NCBI GenBank assembly: GCA_965203755.1
Contig: OZ241910.1
Span: 1,178,001 to 1,242,000 of the forward strand
Direction of reading: 5' to 3'
DNA from: UBA6055 sp965203755
GTDB taxonomy: Bacteria; Chloroflexota; Anaerolineae; Aggregatilineales; Phototrophicaceae
Length of the DNA stretch: 64,000 bases
The notes under the pieces are model-generated. The model did not search any database and had not been told where the DNA came from. It saw nothing but the letters and a program-made list of their open reading frames with translations. Each line of letters starts with the position of its first letter. Positions within the stretch are counted from its first letter, which is position 1. Below are positions 36,543 to 44,840 of this stretch, one piece after another. The translations under genes and the position numbers were made by a program.

Positions 36543-37034
36543 ATGTCAGATGATAAAATTAGAGATGCCCTGCGGATGATGCCCTACGGTTTTTATGCCT
36601 TCACCACCAAAAATGGCGATGACGCGAATGCGATGGTGGTGAATTGGGTCTCGCAGATGTCGTACTCGCCGCGCCTCCTCGCCGTCGGCATCCAGAAAAC
36701 CTGCTATTCTCATGGTCTGGCGCAGGCCGGCCAGGTCTTCGGGCTGAATCTTTTCCTCGAAACTGACCAGGATGCCATCATGGGCGTCGTCAAGGGGCGC
36801 GCCAAAAATCCCAACAAGATGCAGACAGCCGATTACCGCGCGGCGCCCCAAACCGGCGTGCCGCTGCTTGCTGGCGCGGCCGCTTATATTGAATGCCGGG
36901 TCACGCAGATTGTTGATGTCGGCGGCGACCATGACATCGTCGTCGGCGAAGCGATTCATGCCGATGTCATCAAGGAAGGCAGCCCCAATGACATACTCTC
37001 ATTGACCAAGCTCGGCTGGAGTTACGCCGGTTAG
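36543..37034 (+). CDS. Flavin reductase-like (FMN-binding split barrel) protein
   Basis: A 163-residue protein behind a good AAAGGAG site. The start (ALRMMPYGFYAFTTKNGDDANAMVVNW) and VSQMSYSPRLLAVGIQK match the split-barrel flavin reductase family, which binds FMN and either reduces it with NAD(P)H or acts as a flavoprotein by itself. HSHGLAQAG-like spacing (YSHGLAQAGQ) contributes to flavin contact. The partner enzyme is not apparent. It converges with the glycosyltransferase, overlapping by 4 bases. Confidence 0.85.
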   Translation: MSDDKIRDALRMMPYGFYAFTTKNGDDANAMVVNWVSQMSYSPRLLAVGIQKTCYSHGLAQAGQVFGLNLFLETDQDAIMGVVKGRAKNPNKMQTADYRAAPQTGVPLLAGAAAYIECRVTQIVDVGGDHDIVVGEAIHADVIKEGSPNDILSLTKLGWSYAG

Positions 37035-38110
37035 GCGCGGGGCAATTCGCCGGTTTGCAGCGCCGCCAGCAGGTTTGGAACCAGGGCTGCCAGGCTGTGT
37101 TCGCGGATGACATTGGCGCGCAGGGTTTGTCCGATGCGGGCGCGTTCGGCGGGCGACAGCAACAACAGCCGTTCAATGCGGTCGCGCAGGCCGACAGCAT
37201 CCTGCGGCCCCGCGGTCAGCAGGAGATGGCGGTAATCGCCCATCAAAGGGCCGAATGCCGGGTTGCTGACCACTGTCGGTATGGCGCAGGCCATGCTTTC
37301 CAGCGCCGCTTTATCAAACAGTCCGACCGGGCTCATGTTGACGGCAAGGGTCGCCTGGCGATACCAATTCCGCACCTCAAGCGGCGGCAGATCGCCCGTC
37401 AAGCGGCTGCGCCCGGACAGCTTGAGCCGCTGAATCATCGCTTCCAGTTCATGGGCATAGCTGGCGGGATAGCCGGCTTGCACGCCGCCAACCAGGGTTA
37501 AAGCCGCCTTGGTCGCGGCGACGGCTTGGATGGTTGTCTTTTGATGCTTGATGGCAGCCAGCCGCGCCACCTGCACCACCAAGGGCTGCCCGGCAGGCGA
37601 TGGGCTGATTGGGTTTGTCGGGGCATAAAAGTCGGTGTCGATGCCATGTCCAATCACCCGCAGTTTGTCGGTGGCATAGGGAAAGCTGGCGGCGGCTGCC
37701 GATACGACACGCGATGACATCATCAAGCCCAGCCGCAGCTGCGCCGATTTTTGACGATGCGCGTACCACAAGACGGTCGGGATGCCCCGCGCCGTCAGCA
37801 GGGGGCCCGCCAAGCCGGCAAACAGCGGCATCATGTGGGCAAAACAGGCATCATAATGCCGCGTCGCCAAGAGCCGCAGCAGATGGCGATAAAAATTCGC
37901 CAGCCGCGCCGCTTTGCCCAGCCTGCGTTCACGCCCGGCCGAAAACACCCGCACCTTGTCTGGCAGGTCAAACTCGCCTTGGTACATGGTAATCACATCA
38001 ATCGATTCGCAGCGCCGCGCCAACTCTTGAATCCAGACGGTCGCAAATCCCAAAACGGGGTCGCTGCTATCGGTCATCAAATTGAAAAGCAAGAGACGCG
38101 GGCGGCGCAT
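37031..38110 (-). CDS. Family-4-type glycosyltransferase
   Basis: A 359-residue GT-B fold enzyme from ATG 38110 (GGGGGAAG upstream). The N-terminal acceptor domain begins RPRLLLFNLMTDSSDPVLGFA; the C-terminal nucleotide-sugar domain has VQVARLAAIKHQKTTIQA (about 189-206) and the E-x7-E-like motif in SPVGLFDKAALESMACAIP. It presumably transfers a sugar to a lipid or polysaccharide at the cytoplasmic membrane. No neighbouring polysaccharide gene helps to narrow it. Confidence 0.87.
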   Translation of the reverse strand: MRRPRLLLFNLMTDSSDPVLGFATVWIQELARRCESIDVITMYQGEFDLPDKVRVFSAGRERRLGKAARLANFYRHLLRLLATRHYDACFAHMMPLFAGLAGPLLTARGIPTVLWYAHRQKSAQLRLGLMMSSRVVSAAAASFPYATDKLRVIGHGIDTDFYAPTNPISPSPAGQPLVVQVARLAAIKHQKTTIQAVAATKAALTLVGGVQAGYPASYAHELEAMIQRLKLSGRSRLTGDLPPLEVRNWYRQATLAVNMSPVGLFDKAALESMACAIPTVVSNPAFGPLMGDYRHLLLTAGPQDAVGLRDRIERLLLLSPAERARIGQTLRANVIREHSLAALVPNLLAALQTGELPRA

Positions 38111-38177
38111 GAGCCGTCTTCCCCCTGAACCCGGGCGGAGTATGCCACAGCGGCTATTGTAATCGCATCTTTGGTGG

Positions 38178-38487
38178 ATGGAACAGCGACGGCGCAAGTC
38201 GGTTATTTGCAGTACAATGGATATACAGGCTGCGGACAGGATTAGCGTGATTTGTAAATATCAACGCGGGAATGTCTGCGTTTATTGGGGCGATGCTATT
38301 CAAGCGCTATCAGAATTGATTCCCGATTACTCCGTTCATTTGATATTCGATGATCCTCCCTACAACATTGGCAAGCAATTCTCTCAATTTGTCGATACAT
38401 GGGAAAGCGATGAAGCATACGCTGAATGGCGTACAAGCCAAGAATTATTTTGGATCACTATATGAGCCGATTCTGCATTGTGTCAAA
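38178..38487 (+). pseudogene. Decayed DNA methyltransferase, interrupted by an IS
   Basis: The first frame encodes an N-terminal methyltransferase part with GDAIQALSEL and DDPPYNIGKQF, then EAYAEW at 38410-38427. At 38428 the reading continues in another frame as GVQAKNYFGSLYEPILHCVK. That matches the central segment which in intact YhdJ-like beta-class enzymes lies some 50-60 residues further on. So an internal deletion has removed part of the gene and shifted the frame. The sequence is then cut by the insertion sequence at about 38488, and no C-terminal half is found after it. The base composition is AT-rich. Confidence 0.75.
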
Positions 38488-39367
38488 ACCAATGGTGCTA
38501 GTTGAAAATCACGGCAAACACTCTAAACTTGAAGTGTCACAACAAAAAGTAAGGAGTGAAGCCGTGACTGACAGCGATTTTATCATAGAATTGTTCTGCC
38601 GTGTAGATGATCAAATGAAAGATGTCTCCAAACACAGCCAAGCTAAGATGCATCCGAGTGAATTAGTGTCCCTGGGCATCCTGTTTGCCCTCAAAGGCGG
38701 TGGCTCGCGTGCCTTCTATCGTTGGATTTCGCACAGCTTCGGCAACTTGTTTCCCAACTTGCTGGAACGCACCCGCTTCTTCCGGACGTTAAAGAAGCAG
38801 CAGGTTCATCTGTCGCGCTTTTTGGCAGCGCCATCCATGCTGGGGCTGATTGACAGCTTTGGCATTGAACTGATCCATCGGCGGCGACAGGGGCGCGGTC
38901 GGTGTCAGATTGGACGGCAAGGCTATTCCAACAAGCGCTGGATTGTCGGTGGCAAGCTGTGTCTGTTGGTCAATCATCTCGGCTTGGTGGTGGACTGGGC
39001 TTGTGATACGGCTAATGTCTGCGATGGCAGCGCTTTTCAGAGCTTGGTTGATGGGGTCGCTGACCAAATGGTGGTGTTTGGCGACTGGCATTTTGTCAGG
39101 CAGGGCTGGCATCCGACCAATCTGCGAGTCTGTAAGAGAGGCGAATGGAATGACCGCATGCGTATCGAAACGATTTTCTCGATGCTGACGCGGGTCTGTG
39201 GTCTCAAACGTTTGACCCATCGAGTTTGGGACTATTTTGAAATGCGTTTGGCTTATGTCATGGCGATGTTTAATGTTTTGGTTCAATGGGACGGTTTGCA
39301 AGCTGATGAGAATGGCTTTGTGCCTTTATCCATCGCTCAATTCAGCCTCTAAACCCGCACCATTGGT
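38488..39367 (+). mobile_element. Insertion sequence (IS982-like?), about 880 bp
   Basis: Terminal inverted repeats are ACCAATGGTGC at the left end (38488-38498) and its complement GCACCATTGGT at the right end (39357-39367), with partial matching further inwards. It encodes one transposase on the plus strand. No target-site duplication is clear. The left end sits in the decayed methyltransferase gene. The family is judged from the transposase only. Confidence 0.8.
38564..39352 (+). CDS. DDE transposase
   Basis: A 262-residue transposase from GTG 38564, which has AAGGAGTGAA 8 bases upstream. The frame is open upstream to 38426 but that part runs through the terminal repeat. Candidate catalytic residues are the Asp in LIDSFGIEL, the Asp in VFGDWHFV and the Glu in RIETIFSMLTR. 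The N-terminus ELFCRVDDQMKDV resembles IS982-family proteins. The coding frame looks intact, so the element may be active. Confidence 0.8.
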   Translation: MTDSDFIIELFCRVDDQMKDVSKHSQAKMHPSELVSLGILFALKGGGSRAFYRWISHSFGNLFPNLLERTRFFRTLKKQQVHLSRFLAAPSMLGLIDSFGIELIHRRRQGRGRCQIGRQGYSNKRWIVGGKLCLLVNHLGLVVDWACDTANVCDGSAFQSLVDGVADQMVVFGDWHFVRQGWHPTNLRVCKRGEWNDRMRIETIFSMLTRVCGLKRLTHRVWDYFEMRLAYVMAMFNVLVQWDGLQADENGFVPLSIAQFSL

Positions 39368-39439
39368 TAATAATAGAGAGAGTTTGTGCCTGTGTCGCCC
39401 AGTTGCAATCCTTGAGAATAAATTGGGATGCGGTGTAGT

Positions 39440-40408
39440 TTAATCGCCTGTTTCTGAAGCAACTTCCCATTCTTTAGGCAGACTTGCCAGCTTGTTGTTT
39501 CCGTTTGGCTCATAAACGGATTTGTTCATTTGCCGATGCGGCAAGTCGCCTCGGAAAGCCTGAACACAGCGTTTCCACGCAATTCGCATATACGATTCAT
39601 CAATATCAGAACCGGCGGCTCTGCGATTTCGCATAACAGCCGCCGCCACAGTTGTGCCAGCGCCCAAATAAGGGTCTACAATCAAATCGCCCTCGTTGGT
39701 CAAAGCAAGGATAAGTCGTTCGACTAAACCTATGGGATATTGACAGGGATGTTTGGTCTTTTCAACGTGATTGGATTTGACATTCGGCATATCCCATACA
39801 TCGCCTGGATTCTTCCCCAAGGGATTGCCAGACAGCTTCCCTTTGTTTTTTCCTTGAAAGTGTCGCTTCCCCGGATATTTTTGCGGGACTCTTACCGGAT
39901 CCAGATTGAAGATGTAATCATCTGATTTTACAAACCATAGAATGGTTTCATGGCGACCAGAAAAACGTACTTTTTCATGCAATCCATGTCCGAACGTCCA
40001 GACAATTCGATTCTTTAATTTTAACCCCAGAGATTTGAAGACTGGATATAAGACAAGATCCAGTGGAAACGCTTCTTTGCCATAACTACTGCCGTCAATG
40101 TAATGCCCGACCTGCCAGCAAATTGACCCGCGCTCATCCAGAATATCAACACAACGCCTAATGGTTTCCTCTTGCTGTTGAATATAAGCGTCAAATGCGA
40201 TTTTCTTTTCGTATTCTTTTCCTACATTGTACGGCGGCGATGTTACGACAAGCTGCGCTTTGTCACCACTGTTATAAATTTGATCCAGTAGCCGAAGTCG
40301 ATCCCCATGCAAAAGAGTTACGCTTGCATCTGATGTATAGGTGTCAGAAATGCTGTTTGTCTCATCAGCAGGAAAAAATGACAGCTGAGTCATTTGCTTT
40401 TCATCCAT
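39440..40408 (-). CDS. DNA methyltransferase of a type II R-M system
   Basis: A 322-residue beta-class methyltransferase. Motif IV TSPPYNVGKEY is at 56-66 and motif I VDPYLGAGTTVAAAV at about 247-261. It is transcribed divergently from the control protein and restriction enzyme at 40484-41423. It would protect the host at the site cut by that enzyme. Both ATG 40408 and an internal Met at residue 6 are possible starts. Composition is AT-rich, consistent with transfer of the whole module. Confidence 0.9.
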   Translation of the reverse strand: MDEKQMTQLSFFPADETNSISDTYTSDASVTLLHGDRLRLLDQIYNSGDKAQLVVTSPPYNVGKEYEKKIAFDAYIQQQEETIRRCVDILDERGSICWQVGHYIDGSSYGKEAFPLDLVLYPVFKSLGLKLKNRIVWTFGHGLHEKVRFSGRHETILWFVKSDDYIFNLDPVRVPQKYPGKRHFQGKNKGKLSGNPLGKNPGDVWDMPNVKSNHVEKTKHPCQYPIGLVERLILALTNEGDLIVDPYLGAGTTVAAAVMRNRRAAGSDIDESYMRIAWKRCVQAFRGDLPHRQMNKSVYEPNGNNKLASLPKEWEVASETGD

Positions 40409-40440
40409 ACTACCTATTATCTGTATTTACTACTTCTATT

Positions 40441-40460
40441 ATGTTCCATTAACAGAACAT
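40441..40460. promoter_or_regulatory. Palindromic operator candidate of the R-M control protein
   Basis: ATGTTC, 8 bases, GAACAT: a perfect 6-bp inverted repeat in the 75-base gap between the divergent methyltransferase and control-protein genes. Control proteins of type II systems bind such paired boxes to time methylase and nuclease expression. Assignment by position and symmetry only. Confidence 0.5.
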
Positions 40461-40483
40461 TCGCAAGCTGATATTCGCGTAAA

Positions 40484-40711
40484 ATGTTAGGTATGCAGAA
40501 CATAACGGGCAAGAATATCCAATCTATTCGTAAAAACAAAAACTTCACTCAAGAAGACTTGGCGATACGGCTTCAAATTCATGGACTGGGGCATACTCGG
40601 AGCACCATTGCAAAGATCGAGAATGGCTTGAGGCGAGTAACTGATATTGAGCTTCAAGTAATTGCTAAAGCGCTTGAAGTTTCGGTTGATGTTTTTTTCG
40701 AGGATGGCTGA
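40484..40711 (+). CDS. XRE-type control (C) protein
   Basis: A 75-residue single helix-turn-helix protein: NIQSIRKNKNFTQEDLAIRL is helices 1-2, RSTIAKIENGLRRVTD the recognition region and LQVIAKALEVSVDVFF the dimer helix. Size and position directly before a restriction gene match controller proteins of restriction-modification systems. The start may be ATG 40484 or 40493. Its last 8 bases overlap the nuclease start, so the nuclease is translated by coupling. Confidence 0.85.
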   Translation: MLGMQNITGKNIQSIRKNKNFTQEDLAIRLQIHGLGHTRSTIAKIENGLRRVTDIELQVIAKALEVSVDVFFEDG

Positions 40712-41423
40712 ATTGCAAATTGTTAAACAGCATTCGCATAAGAATGCAAGCCAGTTGCTAACAACACATAAACCTGAAATCATCAATGAGATTGAGGCAG
40801 CAGTCACTAACATTTCAGCGATAGACTGTCTTGCCAAAATCTCATCCGAGAAAAGCAAGATTCGTAAATGGGGTGGCTTGCTGTTTGCGCCCCGCGCCTT
40901 GAATTTTTACTTCAAAGAAATTCTTCTGGTGCCCTGTGGCTGGTTAGAACGGAATGATCGTACTGGGAAATATCAAGAGCCAGCATTGACGTTCCAAGAT
41001 GATACAACTATCAGCGGCGCTGACCGCCGGCGAACAATGGATGGGATAAAAGATAAAGTAGGCTTGGAAATTCAGTTTGGGAAATATGTGTTTATGGGAT
41101 ATGACATCTTCTCAAAGATGATCATATTCAACCGCTTTGGCTTAATTGATTATGGGATCGAGATTGTTCTGGTACAAAAAATGATTGATTGTATGTCTAC
41201 AGGTGTTTCGGCATTTGAACATATTATGATTGACTTTATCCATCGTGGAGAAGCTGATATTGATATTCCTGTTTTGGTATTGGGGATTGGTCCTACTCTT
41301 GATGAGTGGCAAAACATATCCGTTATTCAAAATACATTTCGTTCGGATCCCGCTACGATAATCGAAAATTATCCTAATATTCGCCGCTTTCAATCGCGCG
41401 GGAGCAAGCCCGGTCCAAAATAA
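40704..41423 (+). CDS. BglII/BstYI-like restriction endonuclease
   Basis: A 239-residue protein from ATG 40704. The segment MDGIKDKVGLEIQFGKYVF (about 112-130) matches the catalytic strand of the BglII/BstYI family, in which Asp, Glu and Gln follow the pattern D-(8)-E-x-Q; here D113, E122, Q124. The N-terminal half is helical as in that family. BglII relatives cut sites centred on GATC, so a GATC-containing target is likely but unproven. It completes a type II system with the divergent methyltransferase. Confidence 0.8.
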   Translation: MAELQIVKQHSHKNASQLLTTHKPEIINEIEAAVTNISAIDCLAKISSEKSKIRKWGGLLFAPRALNFYFKEILLVPCGWLERNDRTGKYQEPALTFQDDTTISGADRRRTMDGIKDKVGLEIQFGKYVFMGYDIFSKMIIFNRFGLIDYGIEIVLVQKMIDCMSTGVSAFEHIMIDFIHRGEADIDIPVLVLGIGPTLDEWQNISVIQNTFRSDPATIIENYPNIRRFQSRGSKPGPK

Positions 41424-41433
41424 ATTTAACAAT

Positions 41434-41509
41434 CAGAAAGCCACTCCATGCAAATCCATGACCTACAATTCGCTACCGAGACAGACCAGGCGACAGCCGA
41501 CTAGATGCC
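41434..41509 (+). pseudogene. 5' remnant of an FAD-linked oxidase gene, diverged copy
   Basis: Starts CAGAAAGCC and ATGCAAATCCATGACCT, then translates MQIHDLQFATETDQATAD followed by a stop. The same leader and start reappear at 41868-41995. This copy has lost internal bases and is the more degraded of the two. Confidence 0.5.
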
Positions 41510-41513
41510 CCCA

Positions 41514-41744
41514 TCATCCCGGCAGATTATTCAAAACCTGAACGACTATCCCGACCACAATCCCCGTAATCGCAATCGCCGCTGGAATGCCGATGCCGAT
41601 GATCCACCGGATCGTGCCTAACTCTGCGCGCAGAGCCTCAATCTTCGCGTCCAGCGCGCCAATGTCCGCTTTCGTCGCCAGATGCGCGATCTGCCCTTCC
41701 AGGTTGGCGATCCGCTCGCCTTCGGTTCTCGTCTGCGCCGTCAT
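41514..41744 (-). CDS. Small coiled-coil/membrane protein, paralogue 1
   Basis: A 76-residue protein: N-terminal MTAQTRTEGERIANLEGQ, a coiled-coil stretch LATKADIGALDAKIEALRAEL in 11-residue steps, then one transmembrane helix (IPAAIAITGIVVGIVVQVL) at the C-terminus. GGGAGAAGG is upstream of the start. The protein at 44577-44840 is a close paralogue with one extra 11-residue unit. It lies between two remnants of the same oxidase 5' end. The composition resembles DUF1640/Bdr-like coiled coils; function unknown. Confidence 0.7.
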   Translation of the reverse strand: MTAQTRTEGERIANLEGQIAHLATKADIGALDAKIEALRAELGTIRWIIGIGIPAAIAITGIVVGIVVQVLNNLPG

Positions 41745-41867
41745 GCCTTCTCCCTGCGCCTTGACCTGTAAAAAGTGTACACCATCCTCCAGCGACAGTC
41801 AACTTGCCGCCATTCCCCGCGTGTATTCCCGCCCGCGCCGCAGTATAATATCCTCCATCGGCGCTAC

Positions 41868-41995
41868 CAGAAAGCCAGCCCAATGCAAATCCACGACCTG
41901 CTGCACGACCTGCAATCCGCCATCGGGATCGACCAAGCCGCTGCCGACCAGATGACCCGCATCCTCTACAGCACCGATGCCAGCGATTATCAAAA
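41868..41995 (+). pseudogene. 5' remnant of an FAD-linked oxidase gene
   Basis: From ATG 41883 about 37 codons read MQIHDLLHDLQSAIGIDQ and MTRILYSTDASDYQ. The latter is the typical N-terminus of GlcD/lactate-dehydrogenase-like FAD-binding oxidases (R-x-L-Y-S-T-D-A-S-x-Y). The frame then runs into unrelated sequence and stops at 42014. The GNAT gene at 42016 follows immediately. Confidence 0.6.
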
Positions 41996-42015
41996 AACAA
42001 GGAACAGTGATTGAC

Positions 42016-42546
42016 ATGGTTTTCAAAGAGAAACGGGCGGATATTACACTCAATGAAATCAACTCTCTGGGCGACTGGCTGGCCTTGCGCCATATTCGGG
42101 TCGAGCCGCGGCAGAGACGTTTTGTGACCAATCTGGTCGTGTCCTGGCTTCAGTCGCGGCATCCGGCTGTCACCTCGTATGGCATTGACTGGCAGGGCAA
42201 TCGGATTGGTTATGTCATGCTGATCCACGCCGAAAATCCGTCGCAGTGGATTATCGAGCGCCTGACGATTGACCGCAGCTATCAGCGCCAGGGGCTTGGC
42301 TGCGCCGTCGCCGACAAACTGATTGATATGGTGTATGACTTTGAGAACAGCGAAATGGTCATCGCCCGCTATCATCCTGACAACGATGACGCCCGCAGTC
42401 TTTTCCAGCGATTGAAGTTTGAGGAACGGGAGAAGATGTTTCGCGGACGAAATATCGCCCTGCTGGAATTTGAATTTGAGGAACTGACTGACGATGATGA
42501 GGCTGAAGCAGATGATGAAAGCGAAGACCGTCTTGCCGAAACCTGA
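42016..42546 (+). CDS. GNAT-family acetyltransferase with acidic tail
   Basis: A 176-residue protein. The acetyl-CoA motif is RLTIDRSYQRQGLGCAVADKL (Q/R-x-x-G-x-G/A), and the following LFQRLKFEEREKMF is the usual alpha4-beta7 region. The last 25 residues are Asp/Glu-rich and probably disordered. The substrate is unknown. The upstream start codon overlaps the end of the oxidase remnant, suggesting the gene was joined to a foreign promoter region. Confidence 0.8.
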   Translation: MVFKEKRADITLNEINSLGDWLALRHIRVEPRQRRFVTNLVVSWLQSRHPAVTSYGIDWQGNRIGYVMLIHAENPSQWIIERLTIDRSYQRQGLGCAVADKLIDMVYDFENSEMVIARYHPDNDDARSLFQRLKFEEREKMFRGRNIALLEFEFEELTDDDEAEADDESEDRLAET

Positions 42547-42625
42547 AAACTCCAGCAGCGGTCTTGGCATCGGCATCGCTTTGCGCTAAGGTGATGGGCA
42601 TCGGCGAACATCCCAATGGAAAACT

Positions 42626-43540
42626 ATGTCTCAAGGTGCTCATCCGGCCCCAATCCTCTTGCCCGAAACCATCCGCCGGCGGCTGGAACCGCTGATGCTG
42701 GCTGCCAAAAAGGCGCGGGCTGGCGCTGTGAAAGGCGACCGCCGCTCGATTAAACGGGGAACGAGCATCGAATTCGCCGATTATCGCAACTATGTTCCCG
42801 GCGACGACCTGCGCCAGCTGGACTGGAACATCTATGCGCGGCTGGAACGGCCCTACATTAAACTGCTTGAGGATGAAGAAGACCTGGCTGTGCATATCAT
42901 CCTGGATGCCTCTGCCAGTATGAACTTTCCGCCAGAAGGCGAGCCTGACCGGAAGAAGCTGGTGTTTGCCAAGCGCATTGCCGCCGGGCTGGGTTATATC
43001 GCATTAACCAGCGGCGACCGCCTGATGCTGACGGCTATCAATGACCGCGGCATGTCGGTCTTTGGGCCGGCGCGCGGGCGCGGGCAGGGTGTGGCGATGT
43101 TTGATTATATCCACCAGGTCGATGCCGATGGCATTGCCGACCTGAACATCATGCTCAAGGATTATGCCCTGCGCGCCAGCCGCCCTGGCTTCGCGGTGGT
43201 GGTCAGCGATATGTTTTCGCCTGCGGGATATATTGAGGGCTTGAACGCGCTTTTAAGCCGCGGACATGAGGTGGCGCTGGCGCATGTCCTGGCGCCGCAA
43301 GAGGTCATGCCGCCGCTGGCTGGCGATTTGCGCCTGATTGACGTCGAAACCGGCCAAGCGCAGGAGGTCACTGTGGATGCCGCCATGCGCGGCCTCTATC
43401 ATCAGCGTTTGACCGCCTGGCGCGATGAGATTCGGGATGAATGCCGGCGCCGTGGCGCTCATTATTTCCCCCTGCAAACGGATGAACCGTGGGAGCGGCT
43501 GATTCTGTCGGATATGCGGCGGGTCGGCTTGGTCAAATAG
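42626..43540 (+). CDS. DUF58/vWA-like protein
   Basis: A 304-residue DUF58 protein. The N-terminal signature RRSIKRGTSIEFADYRNYVPGDDLR (from about residue 38) and WNIYARLERPYIKLLEDE are diagnostic. The von Willebrand A-like metal site is DASASM (about 93-98). DUF58 proteins usually work with a MoxR AAA ATPase in membrane-linked complexes; no moxR gene is in the window. The protein lacks transmembrane helices in this form. Confidence 0.85.
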   Translation: MSQGAHPAPILLPETIRRRLEPLMLAAKKARAGAVKGDRRSIKRGTSIEFADYRNYVPGDDLRQLDWNIYARLERPYIKLLEDEEDLAVHIILDASASMNFPPEGEPDRKKLVFAKRIAAGLGYIALTSGDRLMLTAINDRGMSVFGPARGRGQGVAMFDYIHQVDADGIADLNIMLKDYALRASRPGFAVVVSDMFSPAGYIEGLNALLSRGHEVALAHVLAPQEVMPPLAGDLRLIDVETGQAQEVTVDAAMRGLYHQRLTAWRDEIRDECRRRGAHYFPLQTDEPWERLILSDMRRVGLVK

Positions 43541-43548
43541 ATCCGGCG

Positions 43549-44310
43549 CTAAATCGCGGTCAAGCCGCCGTCCAGCACCAGTTGATGCCCGGTGACAAAT
43601 GAGGCCGCATCCGAACACAGCCACAAAACGGCTTCAGCGATTTCAGCCGGCTGGCCCAGACGTCTCATTGGAATCGCCCGCGTCATTATGTTTCGCATAA
43701 GCGGATTTTCATCCATCGCCCGCTGCGCCATTAAGGTATCGGTGTAGGCTGGACAAACGGCATTGACTCGAATCCCGGCTTTGGCATATTCAAGCGCGGC
43801 GGCCTTGGTTAATCCCACCACCCCGTGTTTGCTGGCGGTGTAGGCGGCGCCTTTGGGTGCGCCAATCAGCCCGGCAACCGAGGCGATATTGACAATCGCT
43901 CCCTGCCCCTGCGCCAGCATGGGCGGCAGTTCAGCTTTCATGCACAGCCACAGGCCTTTGAGGTTGACGGCGAGAACGCGGTCAAACATTTCATCTTCCG
44001 TTTGGTGGATGCGCTTGTCTAATGACCCGGCAATGCCGGCGTTGTTGACGGCCGCATCCAGCCGGCCAAAGACAGCCATGACTGCCTTGACCATCGCCTG
44101 AACCTGCGGCGCGCAAGCAACATCACAGCGAACAAAAATAGCCTCGCCGCCGGCCTTGATGATGGTCTGCGCCGTCTCTTCGCCGCCGGCGCGGTTGAGG
44201 TCGGCGACGCAAACAGCCGCGCCTTCCCGCGCCAGCGCCAATGCGCTCGCTCGTCCGATGCCGGCGGCGGCTCCTGTCACCAGCGCGACTTTGCTCTTCA
44301 TCAAACTCAT
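43549..44310 (-). CDS. Short-chain dehydrogenase/reductase
   Basis: A 253-residue classical SDR. The cofactor motif is TGAAAGIG (about 12-19), NNAG is at about 89-92, the catalytic Ser in NIASVAGLIG and Tyr/Lys in YTASKHG. The Asp in VADLNRAGG after beta2 suggests NAD(H) preference. It converges with the DUF58 gene with an 8-base gap. Substrate unknown. Confidence 0.9.
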   Translation of the reverse strand: MSLMKSKVALVTGAAAGIGRASALALAREGAAVCVADLNRAGGEETAQTIIKAGGEAIFVRCDVACAPQVQAMVKAVMAVFGRLDAAVNNAGIAGSLDKRIHQTEDEMFDRVLAVNLKGLWLCMKAELPPMLAQGQGAIVNIASVAGLIGAPKGAAYTASKHGVVGLTKAAALEYAKAGIRVNAVCPAYTDTLMAQRAMDENPLMRNIMTRAIPMRRLGQPAEIAEAVLWLCSDAASFVTGHQLVLDGGLTAI

Positions 44311-44555
44311 ACGATGGGCCTCATTCCTGTCAAGAGCGAAGAGCCAGCTATGGGGCGAAGAGCGCCGACCGGTCCTCGAATCTTGGCAAATCGCAGGCTG
44401 GGCTTTCGACGCCGGCTTGCATGACTCGCTTCATCAACTCGTTCCTTTTAGACAAAACTGACAAATAAAAGACTCAAGGCCAAAATACTTTATTTTTGCG
44501 TTTCTGGCTATGGCGCGAAATCATCACATCGGTTATACTGCAACTGTATCCAATC
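44311..44555. other. Intergenic region with no gene
   Basis: About 245 bases, AT-rich at its right half, without a supportable frame. A TATACT box (44535-44540) lies 42 bases before the next gene and may be its -10 element; a -35 was not convincing. Confidence 0.35.
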
Positions 44556-44576
44556 TTGAAAAGAGGGGCGACTCTC

Positions 44577-44840
44577 ATAGCCGTACAAACGAGAACCGAA
44601 GGCGAGCGGATCGCAAACTTAGAGGGGCAGATTACACACTTGGCGACCAAAGCCGATATTGGCGCGCTGGATGCAAAAATTGAGTCCCTTCGCGCAGCGT
44701 TGAAATCAGATATTGAATCCCTTCGCGCCGAGTTGAATACGATAAAGTGGATCATCAGCATTGCGATTCCGGCTGCCATCGCCATCACCGGGATTGTGGT
44801 TGGGATTGTCGTCCAGGTTTTGAATAATTTGCCAGGATAA
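44577..44840 (+). CDS. Small coiled-coil/membrane protein, paralogue 2 with ATA start
   Basis: An 87-residue frame aligned to paralogue 1 (41514-41744): VQTRTEGERIANLEGQ, LATKADIGALDAKIESL, then an added KSDIESLRAEL unit, and the same C-terminal helix ending VVQVLNNLPG. The position of the paralogue start codon is occupied by ATA (44577), although a strong AGAGGGG site lies 8 bases upstream. A TTG at 44556 is an alternative in-frame start but lies before that site. So the gene may be poorly expressed, silent or started non-canonically. Confidence 0.55.
   Translation: MAVQTRTEGERIANLEGQITHLATKADIGALDAKIESLRAALKSDIESLRAELNTIKWIISIAIPAAIAITGIVVGIVVQVLNNLPG

Noticed and set aside
38426..38563. 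N-terminal extension of the transposase
   Set aside because: It crosses the terminal inverted repeat and the neighbouring gene remnant, while GTG 38564 has a proper ribosome site.
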